Of a stretch of 64,000 bases of DNA, positions 16,554 through 26,403 are shown piece after piece. Numbering within the stretch: position 1 is the first letter of the stretch; each line of letters starts with the position of its first letter. The notes under the pieces are model-generated. The model made no database searches. It saw nothing but the letters and a program-made list of their open reading frames with translations, and was not told the DNA's origin. The stretch comes from Ignavibacteriota bacterium (GTDB lineage: Bacteria > Bacteroidota > Ignavibacteria > Tepidaquicellales > Tepidaquicellaceae). The DNA is taken from NCBI GenBank assembly GCA_016218085.1, contig JACREY010000020.1, forward strand, positions 1 to 64,000, given 5' to 3'. Position numbers and translations under genes: made by a program.

Positions 16554-18242
16554 TTACGATGTTGTAGCTGCTTCAAGTCGTTTTAGCACAGAGAAAATAA
16601 ATATACCCGAAAGTATCGAAGTAACAACAAGCAGAGTAAATGTCTGCCAGAGCTCAAGGCTTGCATATGGCATTGCAATAACGCCTGAAAGATAATTTCC
16701 GAGTGCGGTAGCAAAGAGCCAGCCGCCCTGCATTAATCCTTTTAGTTTAGGTGGCGCTACTTTAGCCACGAAAGAAAGACCCATCGGGCTTAAGAAAAGC
16801 TCTGCTATTGTTAAAGAAAAATATGTTGTAATCAGCCAGTAAGGTGAAACAAGCATGCTCGAAACTGAGCCGCCTGTAGTACTTTTAATCAGATTCGGGC
16901 TGTCCAGCATTCCCCCGTCTTTACCTATAAAAGCAACTATTACCATCAGAACATAAGCTCCTGCGGCTATGAACATACCATAACCAATTTTTCTCGGAGA
17001 TGATATTTCTTTTCCTTTATTTATAAAGGAAGTAAAAAATGCGATAACAACAGGAGTAAGAAAGACTACGAAAATCGGATTGAATGCCTGGAATGTTTCG
17101 GGGTCAATCCTGTTAGTATCAGAGAATCCTGTGAATCTGGTATATAAAACAACAGCACCGACTATCATCAGAACAAAGCCGACGATTTTTCTCATCGAAG
17201 TGCCTTTTAGAATGATGAATATTGCACCCATTATAACGGCAATCAGAGACAGCAATGCGGGTAGGTCAAATAATATGTAAGTAAGTTTTGATACGGAGCC
17301 TACAGTATAATTTTTTGCAAAAAGCGTGAGCACGAGTCCATTCTGGTGGAAAGCCATCCAGAAAAATATTACAGTAATGAAAACCAAAACCAGTGCAACT
17401 ATTCTGTCTTTGGTCTGCTTTGGTGTAAGTTCCGCAACTGCGCCGGGCTGGTTTGATTTTTTATGTATATAATCAGCATGTGCATAAAACTTTTTGAATA
17501 CCATGAAAATAATAAATGAAATCACAATTGCCACTGCGGCAACTGCAAATCCCATATTATATGCTGAACTTAAAGACGCAAGATAATCTTTTGAAAAAGC
17601 GACTAAATCAATGTTCGCATTTCCTGTCATAGTAACGGCAATCTGTTTGAATTTAGTAAGGGCTTCAGCACTGAGACTATGTTGGTCCTTTATAAAATTA
17701 TGGGCAAATCTCGGAATGTTCGCATCGTAATAATATTTATCGAACGATAAGAATAAATTTCTCATACCTGTTGCGGCAAAGGGTGCAAAGAATGCTCCCA
17801 CATTGATACCCATATAATAGATATTAAATGCCGTATCCTGCTGTTTTTTATATTGCGGGTCTTCGTAGAGATTTCCAAGAAGCACAACCATATTGCCTTT
17901 GAAGAATCCTGTACCGAGAGCAATAATGAAAAGAGAAGAAAAAAGCAGTGGAGTACCAGCAGGAGGATATGAAAGCATAACATATCCGAGGAACATAACA
18001 ATCATTCCCGTTACAACTACTTTTCCATAGCCGAGCCTGTCGGCAAGAAGTCCGCCGATAATAGGAAGACCATAAACTGCTGCTAAAAATATTCCCCACA
18101 CCTGACCGATTTCCGATTCTGCTATACCGAGTTTTGCCTCTATGAATAGAGTAAAAATAGCAAGCATAGTGTAATATCCGAATCGCTCACCCATATTGGA
18201 AAGCGCTAGAACGTACAAACCTTTTGGATGCCCTTTAAACAT
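16554..18242 (-). CDS. POT (PTR2) family proton-coupled peptide transporter
   Basis: 562 residues, about 14 hydrophobic segments. The POT helix-1 signature is clear (SNMGERFGYYTMLAIFTLF, the E-R-x-x-Y motif) and GGLLADRLGYGKVVV fits the PTR2 signature. It imports di- and tripeptides with protons across the inner membrane. The large central loop is Lys-rich and ends near PKQTKDRIVALVLVF, as in bacterial POTs with two extra helices. It is transcribed alone. The upstream 412-bp gap must hold its promoter. It complements two OPT carriers and the PepD and PepT dipeptidases in the window. Confidence 0.93.
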   Translation of the reverse strand: MFKGHPKGLYVLALSNMGERFGYYTMLAIFTLFIEAKLGIAESEIGQVWGIFLAAVYGLPIIGGLLADRLGYGKVVVTGMIVMFLGYVMLSYPPAGTPLLFSSLFIIALGTGFFKGNMVVLLGNLYEDPQYKKQQDTAFNIYYMGINVGAFFAPFAATGMRNLFLSFDKYYYDANIPRFAHNFIKDQHSLSAEALTKFKQIAVTMTGNANIDLVAFSKDYLASLSSAYNMGFAVAAVAIVISFIIFMVFKKFYAHADYIHKKSNQPGAVAELTPKQTKDRIVALVLVFITVIFFWMAFHQNGLVLTLFAKNYTVGSVSKLTYILFDLPALLSLIAVIMGAIFIILKGTSMRKIVGFVLMIVGAVVLYTRFTGFSDTNRIDPETFQAFNPIFVVFLTPVVIAFFTSFINKGKEISSPRKIGYGMFIAAGAYVLMVIVAFIGKDGGMLDSPNLIKSTTGGSVSSMLVSPYWLITTYFSLTIAELFLSPMGLSFVAKVAPPKLKGLMQGGWLFATALGNYLSGVIAMPYASLELWQTFTLLVVTSILSGIFIFSVLKRLEAATTS

Positions 18243-18654
18243 ATAATTTATTTAAAATTTATAAAAATATTTATAATAAAACTAAAAATTTAAAAATATC
18301 AGTAAACTTAACGTTTTTAATGCAAAATTAATATGGGAAAAGAGCGTATTGAGTGTGTAGAGTTTTTAGAGTTTAGAAAAATAGTGTGCAGAGAAAAGTT
18401 CAAAAATTCACACATTTTTGGAGTAAAATTTAGCGATAACTTTTTACACTTATATATGTTGTAAATAGAAGCTATATTACTATAGAATTTTTAATATAAT
18501 TCCGGATATTACATATCCCGTTTGCTACGAAACAGATTCACTTCGTTTAAACTCCATTAGACGAGATAAATTCACTCGTATATATTAAAATCCTAAATTT
18601 TTCGAGCCATTAATGCATATATTATGCATTATGAAATAAACGATTGAATTTACT
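18243..18654. other. Gene-free AT-rich divergent intergenic region
   Basis: No credible ORF or RNA is seen. The region separates two divergent genes and should carry both promoters, but no convincing box could be assigned. It contains the repeat-like fragments TTTAGAGTTTAGAAAA (18365-18380) and GAAAAATAGTGTG, which resemble pieces of the 6.9-7.15 kb repeat region. It also has the small palindrome ATGCATATATTATGCAT just before the nitronate monooxygenase gene. Confidence 0.5.
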
Positions 18655-19755
18655 ATGAAACTCAAAGAATTAAAAATAGGCGATTTACTTGCAAAAATTC
18701 CGATAATTCAGGGCGGTATGGGTGTCCGCATTTCCCTTTCTAATTTAGCGGCATCGGTTGCAAATGAAGGCGGTATCGGAGTAATAGCCACGGCGGGAAT
18801 CGGATTTCAGGAACCCGATAACGGCACAAATTTCCTTGGGGCAAGCATCAGGGTACTGAAAAGGGAAATCACAAAGGCGCGCGAAATGACAAAGGGCATA
18901 ATCGGGGTGAATATAATGGGTGCACTTACCAATTATGCAGATATGATTAACACATGCATCGAAGAAAAAATTGACATTATTTTTTCGGGTGCAGGGTTAC
19001 CGCTTCATCTTCCGCAATTTCTGAAAAAGGATTCGGTAACCAAGCTTGTTCCGATAGTATCCTCTGCAAGGGCTATAAGTATAATTGCTAAAACCTGGAT
19101 AGAGAAATACAATTATCCTCCAGATGCAGTAGTGGTAGAGGGACCAAAGGCGGGGGGGCATTTAGGATTTAAAGAAGACCAGATATACGATATTGATTTT
19201 GCTTTGGAAAAAATTATTCCTGAAGTAATAGAAGCATTAAAGCCTTTCGAGAAAAAATACAATAAGCTGATACCCGTAATAGCAGCGGGAGGAATTTATT
19301 CAGGCGAAGATATTCACAAGTTTATTCAGCTTGGTGCGGCAGGAGTTCAGATGGGAACTAGGTTTGTCTCTACTCACGAGTGCGATGCATCGGCTGAATT
19401 CAAGCAAAGCTATATAGATTCAAAAGAATCAGATGTAGTTATCATAAAAAGTCCTGTCGGAATGCCCGGAAGAGCGATAAAGAATAAATTTATAGAAGCG
19501 GTTGAAGAAGGTAAAAAACAGCCGTTTAAATGCCCATATCATTGTATAAAAACCTGTGATTATAAAACCACACCCTACTGCATAGCATTTGCGCTGACTA
19601 ATGCATACAAGGGAAATCTGGAGCACGGATTTGCATTTGCGGGAGAGAATGTATACAAGGTAAAGGAGATTGTTTCTGTAAAAGAACTTATGGACACGCT
19701 TGTAAAAGAATACTTCGAAGCAGTTAAAATTTCGGACGGAAAAGACCGAAATTAA
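18655..19755 (+). CDS. Nitronate monooxygenase family FMN enzyme with C-terminal Cys cluster
   Basis: 366 residues in a TIM-barrel fold of the nitronate monooxygenase/2-nitropropane dioxygenase family. The start IIQGGMGVRISLSNLAASVA, the VEGPKAGGHLG loop with the family His169, and the FMN-phosphate part AAGGIYSGEDI...GAAGVQMGTRF are all visible. Beyond the barrel, Cys293, 297, 301 and 309 (C-x3-C-x3-C-x7-C) form a cluster known in a subgroup of anaerobe enzymes, perhaps for metal. It may oxidise nitronates or act as a FabK-like reductase, and sequence alone does not decide. A weak AT hairpin (19761-19785) follows the stop. Confidence 0.88.
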   Translation: MKLKELKIGDLLAKIPIIQGGMGVRISLSNLAASVANEGGIGVIATAGIGFQEPDNGTNFLGASIRVLKREITKAREMTKGIIGVNIMGALTNYADMINTCIEEKIDIIFSGAGLPLHLPQFLKKDSVTKLVPIVSSARAISIIAKTWIEKYNYPPDAVVVEGPKAGGHLGFKEDQIYDIDFALEKIIPEVIEALKPFEKKYNKLIPVIAAGGIYSGEDIHKFIQLGAAGVQMGTRFVSTHECDASAEFKQSYIDSKESDVVIIKSPVGMPGRAIKNKFIEAVEEGKKQPFKCPYHCIKTCDYKTTPYCIAFALTNAYKGNLEHGFAFAGENVYKVKEIVSVKELMDTLVKEYFEAVKISDGKDRN

Positions 19756-19962
19756 TTTAAAACATATAAGAAATTTTTATATGTTGATTTTAAAAGACTT
19801 TTCAATCGGAAAATCCGTTAATTTTATTCCATTCTATACACTAATTTATCTTGAAATCCTCTGTTTTTTTGGATAATTTAAAAAATTGTAAAAGTTTATT
19901 TTAGTAAAAATATAAATGATATTTTATAAAAATTCCTACCAAATTAATTAAATTAATTCATT

Positions 19963-22017
19963 ATGAGTGAACAAAAAAAATTTGTGCCATTTGTTTCAGC
20001 CGGGTCTAATATGGCGGAATTTACAATCAAGGCGCTGATTATTGGTCTGGTGCTTTCGGTTGTACTTGGAGCGGCAAATGCTTACCTGGGTTTAAAGGCA
20101 GGTATGACAATTGCGGCTACATATCCTGCTGCCGTACTCGGTATGGCTTTATTGAAAATTCTGAAAGGTTCCATACTCGAAGAGAACTTTACAAGAACGG
20201 TAGGCTCTATCGGTGAATCAGTTGCCGCGGGAGCAATTTTCACTTTACCTGCATTTTTCATAGCAGGAATCTGGAATCCTTTCTTTACCCCGAAACATTA
20301 TATTACAGCTTCGATTATTCTGGTTGCCGGCGGTATTCTTGGTATTATGTTTGTTGCATTACTCAGAAGAGTGATGGTAGAAGATGTTGATTTACTTTTC
20401 CCTGAATCCACGGCAGCAGCGGAAATTCACAAATCAGGACAGGCTGGCGGCGGAGGCTCGAAGTTTTTATTCGGAGCAATGGGTCTTGGAGCAATAATCC
20501 AATTTTTAGGACAGATTAATTTCTTTGCGTTAAGCTGGGAAAAATTCTATAATTTCTTCAGTGAAGTAAAAATTCCGGGAACCACTCTGAAAGCAAAGGG
20601 CGGTATGCTCATAAGTTCGCCGGGAATCAGTCCCGCATACATCGGTGTAGGATACATTATCGGACCGAAATATGCATCACTGAACTTCAGCGGCGGAATT
20701 CTTGCGTGGGGTTTGCTTGCACCGATAATTTATTATTTTGTATCTCCTTATTTAACACCCGAACTTTTGCAGTCATGGGCAACATTAAAGGGTATAACGA
20801 TTGAAAAAGCAAGCGATGCAGGCTGGCAGATAAATCAGGTTTGGAGATTTATCGTACGTCCGATTGCTATCGGAGGAATGTTAATGGGTGCCGGATATAC
20901 TCTTTTCAAAATGCGTACAAGTTTAATTACCGGTTTGAAACGTTCTCTCGGAGATGTAAAAAAAGCAGCAACCGAAGGCGGACACACAGTAGAAAGAACG
21001 GAAAAAGATTTACCGTTTATGTGGATTATGGTTGGTATAGGGCTTGTAGCAGTAGCTACGTTTGTAGTGACAAAGTTTGCATTCCATACAGGTTATCTAC
21101 CTGCATTTGTTGCAGCAACGGTAATGATAATTCTGGCATTTTTCTTTGCAGCTATTTCAGGTTATTTAGTGGGTATAATCGGTTCAAGTAACAATCCAAT
21201 CAGCGGTCTTACATTAACGGCGCTTGTTGTAACCGCATTGATTCTTGTATTAATAGGAGTCGATGCAAATTCAGGCGGTGTTGCGGCTGTATTAGGAGTT
21301 GCGGCAATCGTTTGCGTTTCAGCAGCGGTAGCGGGTGAAATGCTTCAGGATTTAAAAGCAGGACACATACTCGGCGGTACACCCTGGAAGATGCAGGTTG
21401 GCGATATAATCGGAGTAGTAATTGCTGGTCTGGTAATGTTCTTTGTACTTAACCTTCTTAATCAGGCGGATATTGCCCAGGGTGTTCAGCAGAATTACAC
21501 CGGCGGTTTTGGCAGCAAAAATCTTTCGGCGCCACAGGCAGGTTTGATGGCAATGCTTTCAAACGGAATTGTCGGCGGTGAAATGGCCTGGCCGCTTATC
21601 ATAGTCGGTATGCTTATGGGTCTTGCATTTATTCTTATGCAGGTAAAAAGCCCGATGCTTGTAAGCGTTGGTATGTACCTTCCGCTTGAAACCACATTTG
21701 CCATTTTCATCGGCGGATTAATAAAGGGAATATTAGATTTAGTAACTAAGAAAAAAGGATTCAACGAAGCACAGAAAGTCAGAATCGAAAACACGGGAAT
21801 ACTTCTCGCGTCAGGTTTTATTGCAGGTGAGGCTTTGACAGGACTTGGATTTGCTCCGTTCAGAATTGCTGAATTCAACATTCCTTCGATATTCTCCGAG
21901 CCGCCTCTATTAATCGGCTTCTCGGTGCTCTTACTTATTGCATTAATTTTAATATTTGTTCCAATGAAGAATGCAGGCGCGGCAGATGAACCGGCTCCTC
22001 CTTCAGCAGGGATGTAA
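19963..22017 (+). CDS. OPT family oligopeptide transporter
   Basis: 684 residues with about 14-16 membrane segments. The family opening ALIIGLVLSVVLGAANAYLG is followed by KAGMTIAATYPAAVLGMAL. Further OPT features are the conserved ESTAAAEIHKSGQ loop, GVGYIIGPKYASLNFSGG and the late GIVGGEMAWPLI region. Bacterial OPTs take up oligopeptides or metal chelates. The exact substrate is not visible. It precedes a PqqD-like gene and PepD, with a perfect hairpin between. A paralogue on the other strand lies at 59-61 kb. Confidence 0.93.
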   Translation: MSEQKKFVPFVSAGSNMAEFTIKALIIGLVLSVVLGAANAYLGLKAGMTIAATYPAAVLGMALLKILKGSILEENFTRTVGSIGESVAAGAIFTLPAFFIAGIWNPFFTPKHYITASIILVAGGILGIMFVALLRRVMVEDVDLLFPESTAAAEIHKSGQAGGGGSKFLFGAMGLGAIIQFLGQINFFALSWEKFYNFFSEVKIPGTTLKAKGGMLISSPGISPAYIGVGYIIGPKYASLNFSGGILAWGLLAPIIYYFVSPYLTPELLQSWATLKGITIEKASDAGWQINQVWRFIVRPIAIGGMLMGAGYTLFKMRTSLITGLKRSLGDVKKAATEGGHTVERTEKDLPFMWIMVGIGLVAVATFVVTKFAFHTGYLPAFVAATVMIILAFFFAAISGYLVGIIGSSNNPISGLTLTALVVTALILVLIGVDANSGGVAAVLGVAAIVCVSAAVAGEMLQDLKAGHILGGTPWKMQVGDIIGVVIAGLVMFFVLNLLNQADIAQGVQQNYTGGFGSKNLSAPQAGLMAMLSNGIVGGEMAWPLIIVGMLMGLAFILMQVKSPMLVSVGMYLPLETTFAIFIGGLIKGILDLVTKKKGFNEAQKVRIENTGILLASGFIAGEALTGLGFAPFRIAEFNIPSIFSEPPLLIGFSVLLLIALILIFVPMKNAGAADEPAPPSAGM

Positions 22018-22027
22018 TCAAATTTCA

Positions 22028-22052
22028 CAGGTCAGGGACAATCCCTGACCTG
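22028..22052 (+). terminator. Terminator-like hairpin after the OPT gene
   Basis: A perfect 11-bp stem CAGGTCAGGGA/TCCCTGACCTG with a 3-nt loop is followed by TATTTTTA. It lies within the 59-bp gap to the PqqD-like gene, so it may terminate or attenuate transcription into the downstream genes. Confidence 0.75.
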
Positions 22053-22076
22053 TATTTTTATAATAAAGGATATAAT

Positions 22077-22439
22077 TTGTTTAATAAAAAGAAAGAAGAA
22101 ATAAACCTGCTCGAGCTTACACCTGTAAGGGAGAAGCGGTTTGAAACGGGTGAAGACGGTCTTGTTACAATCTTAATCCCGAAATTCAAAAGGGAGTTTT
22201 TTCAAAACCTGATTCCAAAAAACAAGTCAAAGGATTTCAAAATAAATTTTGATGAGCTTGGCACGGCCGTGTGGAATGAGATAGACGGCAACAAAAAGGT
22301 AGAAGACATCGTAAAAGAATTAGGAGTAAGACTGGGGGAAAAAATCATGCCTGCCGAGGAGCGAATTACAAAGTTCCTGACACAGCTGAATTCCCATAAG
22401 TTTATAAGTTTCAAGGAATTACACAAGAGCAAAAACTAA
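22077..22439 (+). CDS. PqqD-like protein, orphan
   Basis: 120 residues. The region from about residue 48 onwards (FDELGTAVWNEIDGNKKVEDIVKELG) matches the PqqD/RRE-type peptide-binding winged-helix family, where this helix pair follows three beta-strands. It has ~25 extra N-terminal residues and starts with TTG. PqqD-type proteins usually hold a precursor peptide for a radical SAM or other RiPP enzyme. None is encoded nearby: the neighbours are an OPT transporter and PepD. It may act on a distant RiPP system or have another role. Function inferred from fold only. Confidence 0.75.
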   Translation: MFNKKKEEINLLELTPVREKRFETGEDGLVTILIPKFKREFFQNLIPKNKSKDFKINFDELGTAVWNEIDGNKKVEDIVKELGVRLGEKIMPAEERITKFLTQLNSHKFISFKELHKSKN

Positions 22440-22514
22440 AATGTTTTTTTTGTGTTTTAATATAAAAAGCAAATAACAATACAAGTTTCAGAAAAACAAA
22501 AAAAGGAAAATATT

Positions 22515-23981
22515 ATGGGAAATATACTTAGCGGTTTAAAACCCGAAGCTATATGGAAACACTTCGAAGAAATATGCGAAATTCCGCATCCCTCGAAGCA
22601 CGAGCAAAAAATGATTGAATACGTTGTGAACTTTGCAAAAGCAAATAATCTTGAATATGAAGTTGATGAAGTTGGCAACGTGGTAATAAGAAAGCCCGCA
22701 ACACCCGGTATGGAAAACAGGCAGGGAGTGATATTGCAGGGGCATCTTGATATGGTTCCGCAGGCGAACAGCGATGCAAACCACAATTTCGAAAAAGACC
22801 CGATAAAACCGAGAATTGACGGTGAATGGGTAAAAGCAACAGGAACAACACTCGGAGCCGATAACGGAATAGGCGTTGCTACAGCAATGGCAATTTTAGA
22901 GGCAACCGATTTAGTTCACGGACCGGTCGAAGCAATTTTTACAATAGATGAAGAGACGGGGATGACCGGAGCATTCGGACTAAAACCCGGATTACTTAAA
23001 GGCGATATTTTGATGAACCTGGATTCTGAGGATGAAGGAGAACTCTTTATCGGATGTGCAGGCGGTACAAATGCAAACATTACTTTCAAATATAACAAGA
23101 AACCCGCTCCGAAAAAGCATAATGCCTATAAAATTGTAGTAAAAGGATTAAAGGGCGGACACTCGGGATGTGATATTCATCTCGGCAGGGGAAACTCGAA
23201 CAAGTTACTTTTCAGATTCTTAAGACAGGCGGAAAGGGAATTCGGTTTAAGGCTGGCATCAGTGGAAGGCGGAAACCTCAGGAATGCAATACCGAGAGAA
23301 GCTTTTGCAGTGGTAATGGTTCCGAAAGATAGTGCAAAGGATTTTGAAGCAGGTTTGAAAAATTATGAAACAATAGTAAAGAAAGAATTTGCTACTGTTG
23401 AGCCGGATTTGACAGTTACTCTTGAAAAAGCAAAAGCGCCCAAGAATGTATTTGATAAAACAACTCAGAAAAATCTTATAAACGCAATTTTTGTATGTCC
23501 GAATAACGTTGTCCGAATGAGCAACGACATGCCCGGACTTGTGGAAACATCGACAAACCTTGCAATTGTAAAATCAAATGATAAGACAAAGACTGTAGAA
23601 GTAAAATGTCTGCTTAGAAGTTCTGTTGACTCTGCAAAGGAAGCCCTCGAAAACAAGATGGCGGCTTTATTCGAAATGGCAGGTGCAGACTGTTACTTCG
23701 ACGGACAGTATCCGGGATGGAAGCCAAATCCGAATTCACCGATACTCACGACGATGCTGGGTGTTTATGAAAAATTATTCGGCAAGAAGCCCGAAATCAA
23801 AGCAATACACGCAGGGCTCGAATGCGGATTAATCGGCGGAGTATTTCCGAATCTGGATATGATTTCCTTCGGACCTACAATCAGATTCCCGCACTCTCCC
23901 GATGAACAGTGCAATATAGCGACAGTGCAGAAATTCTGGGACTATTTGGTAGAAACTTTAAAAAATGTTCCCACGAAATAA
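22515..23981 (+). CDS. pepD: Aminoacyl-histidine dipeptidase (PepD, family M20C)
   Basis: 488 residues, the usual PepD length. This cytosolic di-zinc enzyme hydrolyses dipeptides of the Xaa-His and similar type. Metal ligands and catalytic residues are visible: His77 and Asp79 in LQGHLDMVPQ, Asp116 in GADNGIG, and the Glu146-Glu147 pair in IDEETGM. GGHSGCDIHLGRGN is the usual lid-domain motif, and HAGLECGLI...FGPTIRFPHSPDE the C-terminal site. It follows the PqqD-like gene by 75 bp and ends in its own terminator. It likely finishes breakdown of peptides brought in by OPT and POT carriers. Confidence 0.95.
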   Translation: MGNILSGLKPEAIWKHFEEICEIPHPSKHEQKMIEYVVNFAKANNLEYEVDEVGNVVIRKPATPGMENRQGVILQGHLDMVPQANSDANHNFEKDPIKPRIDGEWVKATGTTLGADNGIGVATAMAILEATDLVHGPVEAIFTIDEETGMTGAFGLKPGLLKGDILMNLDSEDEGELFIGCAGGTNANITFKYNKKPAPKKHNAYKIVVKGLKGGHSGCDIHLGRGNSNKLLFRFLRQAEREFGLRLASVEGGNLRNAIPREAFAVVMVPKDSAKDFEAGLKNYETIVKKEFATVEPDLTVTLEKAKAPKNVFDKTTQKNLINAIFVCPNNVVRMSNDMPGLVETSTNLAIVKSNDKTKTVEVKCLLRSSVDSAKEALENKMAALFEMAGADCYFDGQYPGWKPNPNSPILTTMLGVYEKLFGKKPEIKAIHAGLECGLIGGVFPNLDMISFGPTIRFPHSPDEQCNIATVQKFWDYLVETLKNVPTK

Positions 23982-23997
23982 ATATATAATTTAAATT

Positions 23998-24029
23998 ACA
24001 GGTCGAAGAAAAATGTTTCTTTGGCCTGT
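23998..24029 (+). terminator. Rho-independent terminator of pepD
   Basis: A 14-bp stem ACAGGTCGAAGAAA/TTTCTTTGGCCTGT with two G-U pairs and a 4-nt loop is followed by TTTT. It lies 16 bp after the stop codon. Confidence 0.8.
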
Positions 24030-24056
24030 TTTTATTTAATAACTTAAATTCACAAT

Positions 24057-25754
24057 ATGAGATACTTAATCATTATCTTAATGACAACAATTCTTCTCTC
24101 CTCTTGCGGTAAAAAAGAGCAAACGCACTCAGGAAATTATTCCAAAGCAGAAAACGAATTCGTAGAATTCGTGAAAGCTCTGGAAACAAAGGCCATTCCA
24201 ATTTACAAGGAATCGAATCTTGCATACTGGAATGCCTCGCTCACAGGAAAAAAAGAAGATTTCGAAAAGAATGCGGAACTTATGAACAAGTATGATGCAA
24301 TATTTGCTGATAAGGCTTCGTTCGAGAAAATCAAAAAGTTTAAAGAATCCGGTGAGATAAAAGACGAGATTCTGAAAAGGGAAGTAGTTGTACTGTACAA
24401 TTTGTTCCAGCAAAAGCAGGCAGACACATCGAAACTGAATGCAATAAACGGAATGCAGAACATGATAGAGCAGAAGTACGGCAACTTCAGGACTGAAGTC
24501 GGCGGGCAGAAACTAACCGATAATCAGGTAGAGGAAAAGCTGACCAAATCAACCGATTCCAAAGAGCTGAAAGAAGTATGGCTTTCGCAGAAAAAAATCG
24601 GAAATGTAGTGGCAGATGACGTTAAGAAGATTGTAAAGATGAGAAACGACTTGGCAAAATCGATGGGATTTAATAATTTCCACGAAATGATGCTTAAAGT
24701 AAATGAAGAGGACCCCGAAGAAATTTCAAAACTCTTCGATGAACTGGATGCATTAACCAAGGATGCATTTGCAAAAGAAAAAGAAAATATCGATAATTAC
24801 TTTGCAGAAAGATATAAAATAAAAAAAGAAGAACTGATGCCCTGGCACTACCAGAACAGATTCTTTCAGGAAGCACCTAAGATATATAAAGTTGACTTCG
24901 ACAAATTCTATGAAGGAAAAAAACTTGAAGATATAACAACAAAGTTTTATAAGAGCATAGGTCTGCCGATTGAAGACATGGTAAAAAACAGTGACCTATA
25001 TGAAAAGCCGGGTAAGAACCAGCACGCTTACTGCACCGATATTGACAGGAGCGGTGATGTGCGTGTTCTCTGCAATATAGTGCCGAATGAAAAATGGATG
25101 AATACAATGCTTCACGAGTACGGTCACGCCGTATATTCGAAGAACATTGACAAAACACTGCCTTTCTATTTAAGGAGCGAAGCCCAGACATTCTGCACGG
25201 AAGCGATTGCAATGATTATGGGAAGATTTTCAACAAGCGGACCCTGGCTTAAAGACAATCTCGGGATTTCTGACGAGGAATCAAAGAAAGTTGCCGAAGA
25301 CGGGTTTAAATCTCTAAGGCTTCAGCAGCTTGTTTTCAGCCGCTGGTCACAGGTAATGTACCGTTTTGAGAAATCGATGTATGCTAATCCCGACCAGGAT
25401 TTGAATAAATTATGGTGGGACCTTGTGGAGAAGTACCAGCTTCTTAAAAAGCCTGAAGGCAGAAACGAGCCGGATTGGGCAACGAAAATTCACATTGCAT
25501 CCTTCCCGTGTTATTATCACAATTACCTGATGGGTGAACTGCTTGCATCACAGTTATATTTTTACATTACCAAAAATGTGATGAAATCGGAAGATTACAA
25601 GAACTTCAATTTCACGGGCAAGCCTGAAGTCGGAAAATATTTTACCGAAAAAGTATTCAATCCCGGATTAAAATATTTCTGGAATGATATGATAGAAAAA
25701 GCAACGGGTGAAAAGCTAACGGCAAAATACTATGCCCAGCAGTTTGTGAAGTAG
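24057..25754 (+). CDS. M2-like (ACE-type) zinc metallopeptidase lipoprotein
   Basis: 565 residues. The N-terminus is a lipoprotein signal (LIIILMTTILLSSCGKK), so Cys17 is probably lipidated. The gluzincin zinc site is His353-Glu354-x-x-His357 in MLHEYGHAVY, with Glu382 25 residues on in FCTEAIAMIMG. This spacing and the surrounding KTLPF...EA pattern resemble angiotensin-converting enzyme (family M2) more than oligopeptidase F (M3), but the two are related. It should trim peptides, releasing dipeptides, on the periplasmic or outer-membrane face. Transcribed alone, with a strong terminator. Confidence 0.85.
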   Translation: MRYLIIILMTTILLSSCGKKEQTHSGNYSKAENEFVEFVKALETKAIPIYKESNLAYWNASLTGKKEDFEKNAELMNKYDAIFADKASFEKIKKFKESGEIKDEILKREVVVLYNLFQQKQADTSKLNAINGMQNMIEQKYGNFRTEVGGQKLTDNQVEEKLTKSTDSKELKEVWLSQKKIGNVVADDVKKIVKMRNDLAKSMGFNNFHEMMLKVNEEDPEEISKLFDELDALTKDAFAKEKENIDNYFAERYKIKKEELMPWHYQNRFFQEAPKIYKVDFDKFYEGKKLEDITTKFYKSIGLPIEDMVKNSDLYEKPGKNQHAYCTDIDRSGDVRVLCNIVPNEKWMNTMLHEYGHAVYSKNIDKTLPFYLRSEAQTFCTEAIAMIMGRFSTSGPWLKDNLGISDEESKKVAEDGFKSLRLQQLVFSRWSQVMYRFEKSMYANPDQDLNKLWWDLVEKYQLLKKPEGRNEPDWATKIHIASFPCYYHNYLMGELLASQLYFYITKNVMKSEDYKNFNFTGKPEVGKYFTEKVFNPGLKYFWNDMIEKATGEKLTAKYYAQQFVK

Positions 25755-25775
25755 AATTAAATTTTCATTAAAAAG

Positions 25776-25804
25776 AAGTGCCGCAATTAAATATTGCGGC
25801 ACTT
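25776..25804 (+). terminator. Rho-independent terminator of the M2-like peptidase gene
   Basis: A perfect 12-bp stem AAGTGCCGCAAT/ATTGCGGCACTT with a 5-nt loop is followed by a run of T. It lies 21 bp after the stop. Confidence 0.93.
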
Positions 25805-26014
25805 TTTTTATTTGTGCATTGGTTTAATTTGGATTATTTAAGTAATTACAATTTTTTTTTTACAAAATATGATTGATACCTGAACGAAATTAAAAAACTG
25901 ATTTTTATAAGTTTGGAAGAGAAATGTTTAATAATTACTTTTTTCGTATAATATTATCATAAAAATTTACAGTGCGTGAATAAAAAAAATAATATATTTT
26001 AAAAATATAATATT

Positions 26015-26218
26015 ATGGCAAGAATAAAACTTGAAGATATAATCAATCATCTGGGGTACGAGGTAAAAAGGTCTCTCTCCAATACCATAAAAAAGGAATT
26101 TCCCGAACTTGAATTTGATCAGAACAAGCTGTTCAAGGTGTTTTTAGACAACATCGGAAAAGAAGCAAAAAAATGGGAGCAGGTTCCTGATGATTCGGTT
26201 GAAAAAGGTGATTACTGA
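26015..26218 (+). CDS. Small hypothetical acidic/basic protein, 67 aa
   Basis: 67 residues, not recognised. It is highly charged and predicted mostly helical (KLEDIINHLGYEVKRSLSN...FLDNIGKEAKKWEQV), with no signal peptide or Cys. It has an ATG start and normal codon use, and stands alone between a terminator and the zinc-ribbon gene. It may be a small soluble regulator, but nothing seen proves a function. Confidence 0.6.
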   Translation: MARIKLEDIINHLGYEVKRSLSNTIKKEFPELEFDQNKLFKVFLDNIGKEAKKWEQVPDDSVEKGDY

Positions 26219-26403
26219 TAATTTATAAGATTGTTAGCAATTAAAAAATAGATTTAATTTTTCTGTAAATTTTCAGCATTAAAATTATCGGTTTACATTT
26301 AACCGAATATTCTAATGTTAACAAATATAGGTCTTAATTAACAGTTTTTCGGGGGTGTTAAATATTTTTACATATTTAACAAAAAATTTTAGCTATTATA
26401 AAT

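Noticed and set aside
21495-22028. 177-aa antisense ORF over the OPT gene
   Set aside because: Lies wholly opposite a clear OPT coding region; its composition follows from the codon bias of the opposite strand and it has no recognisable motif.
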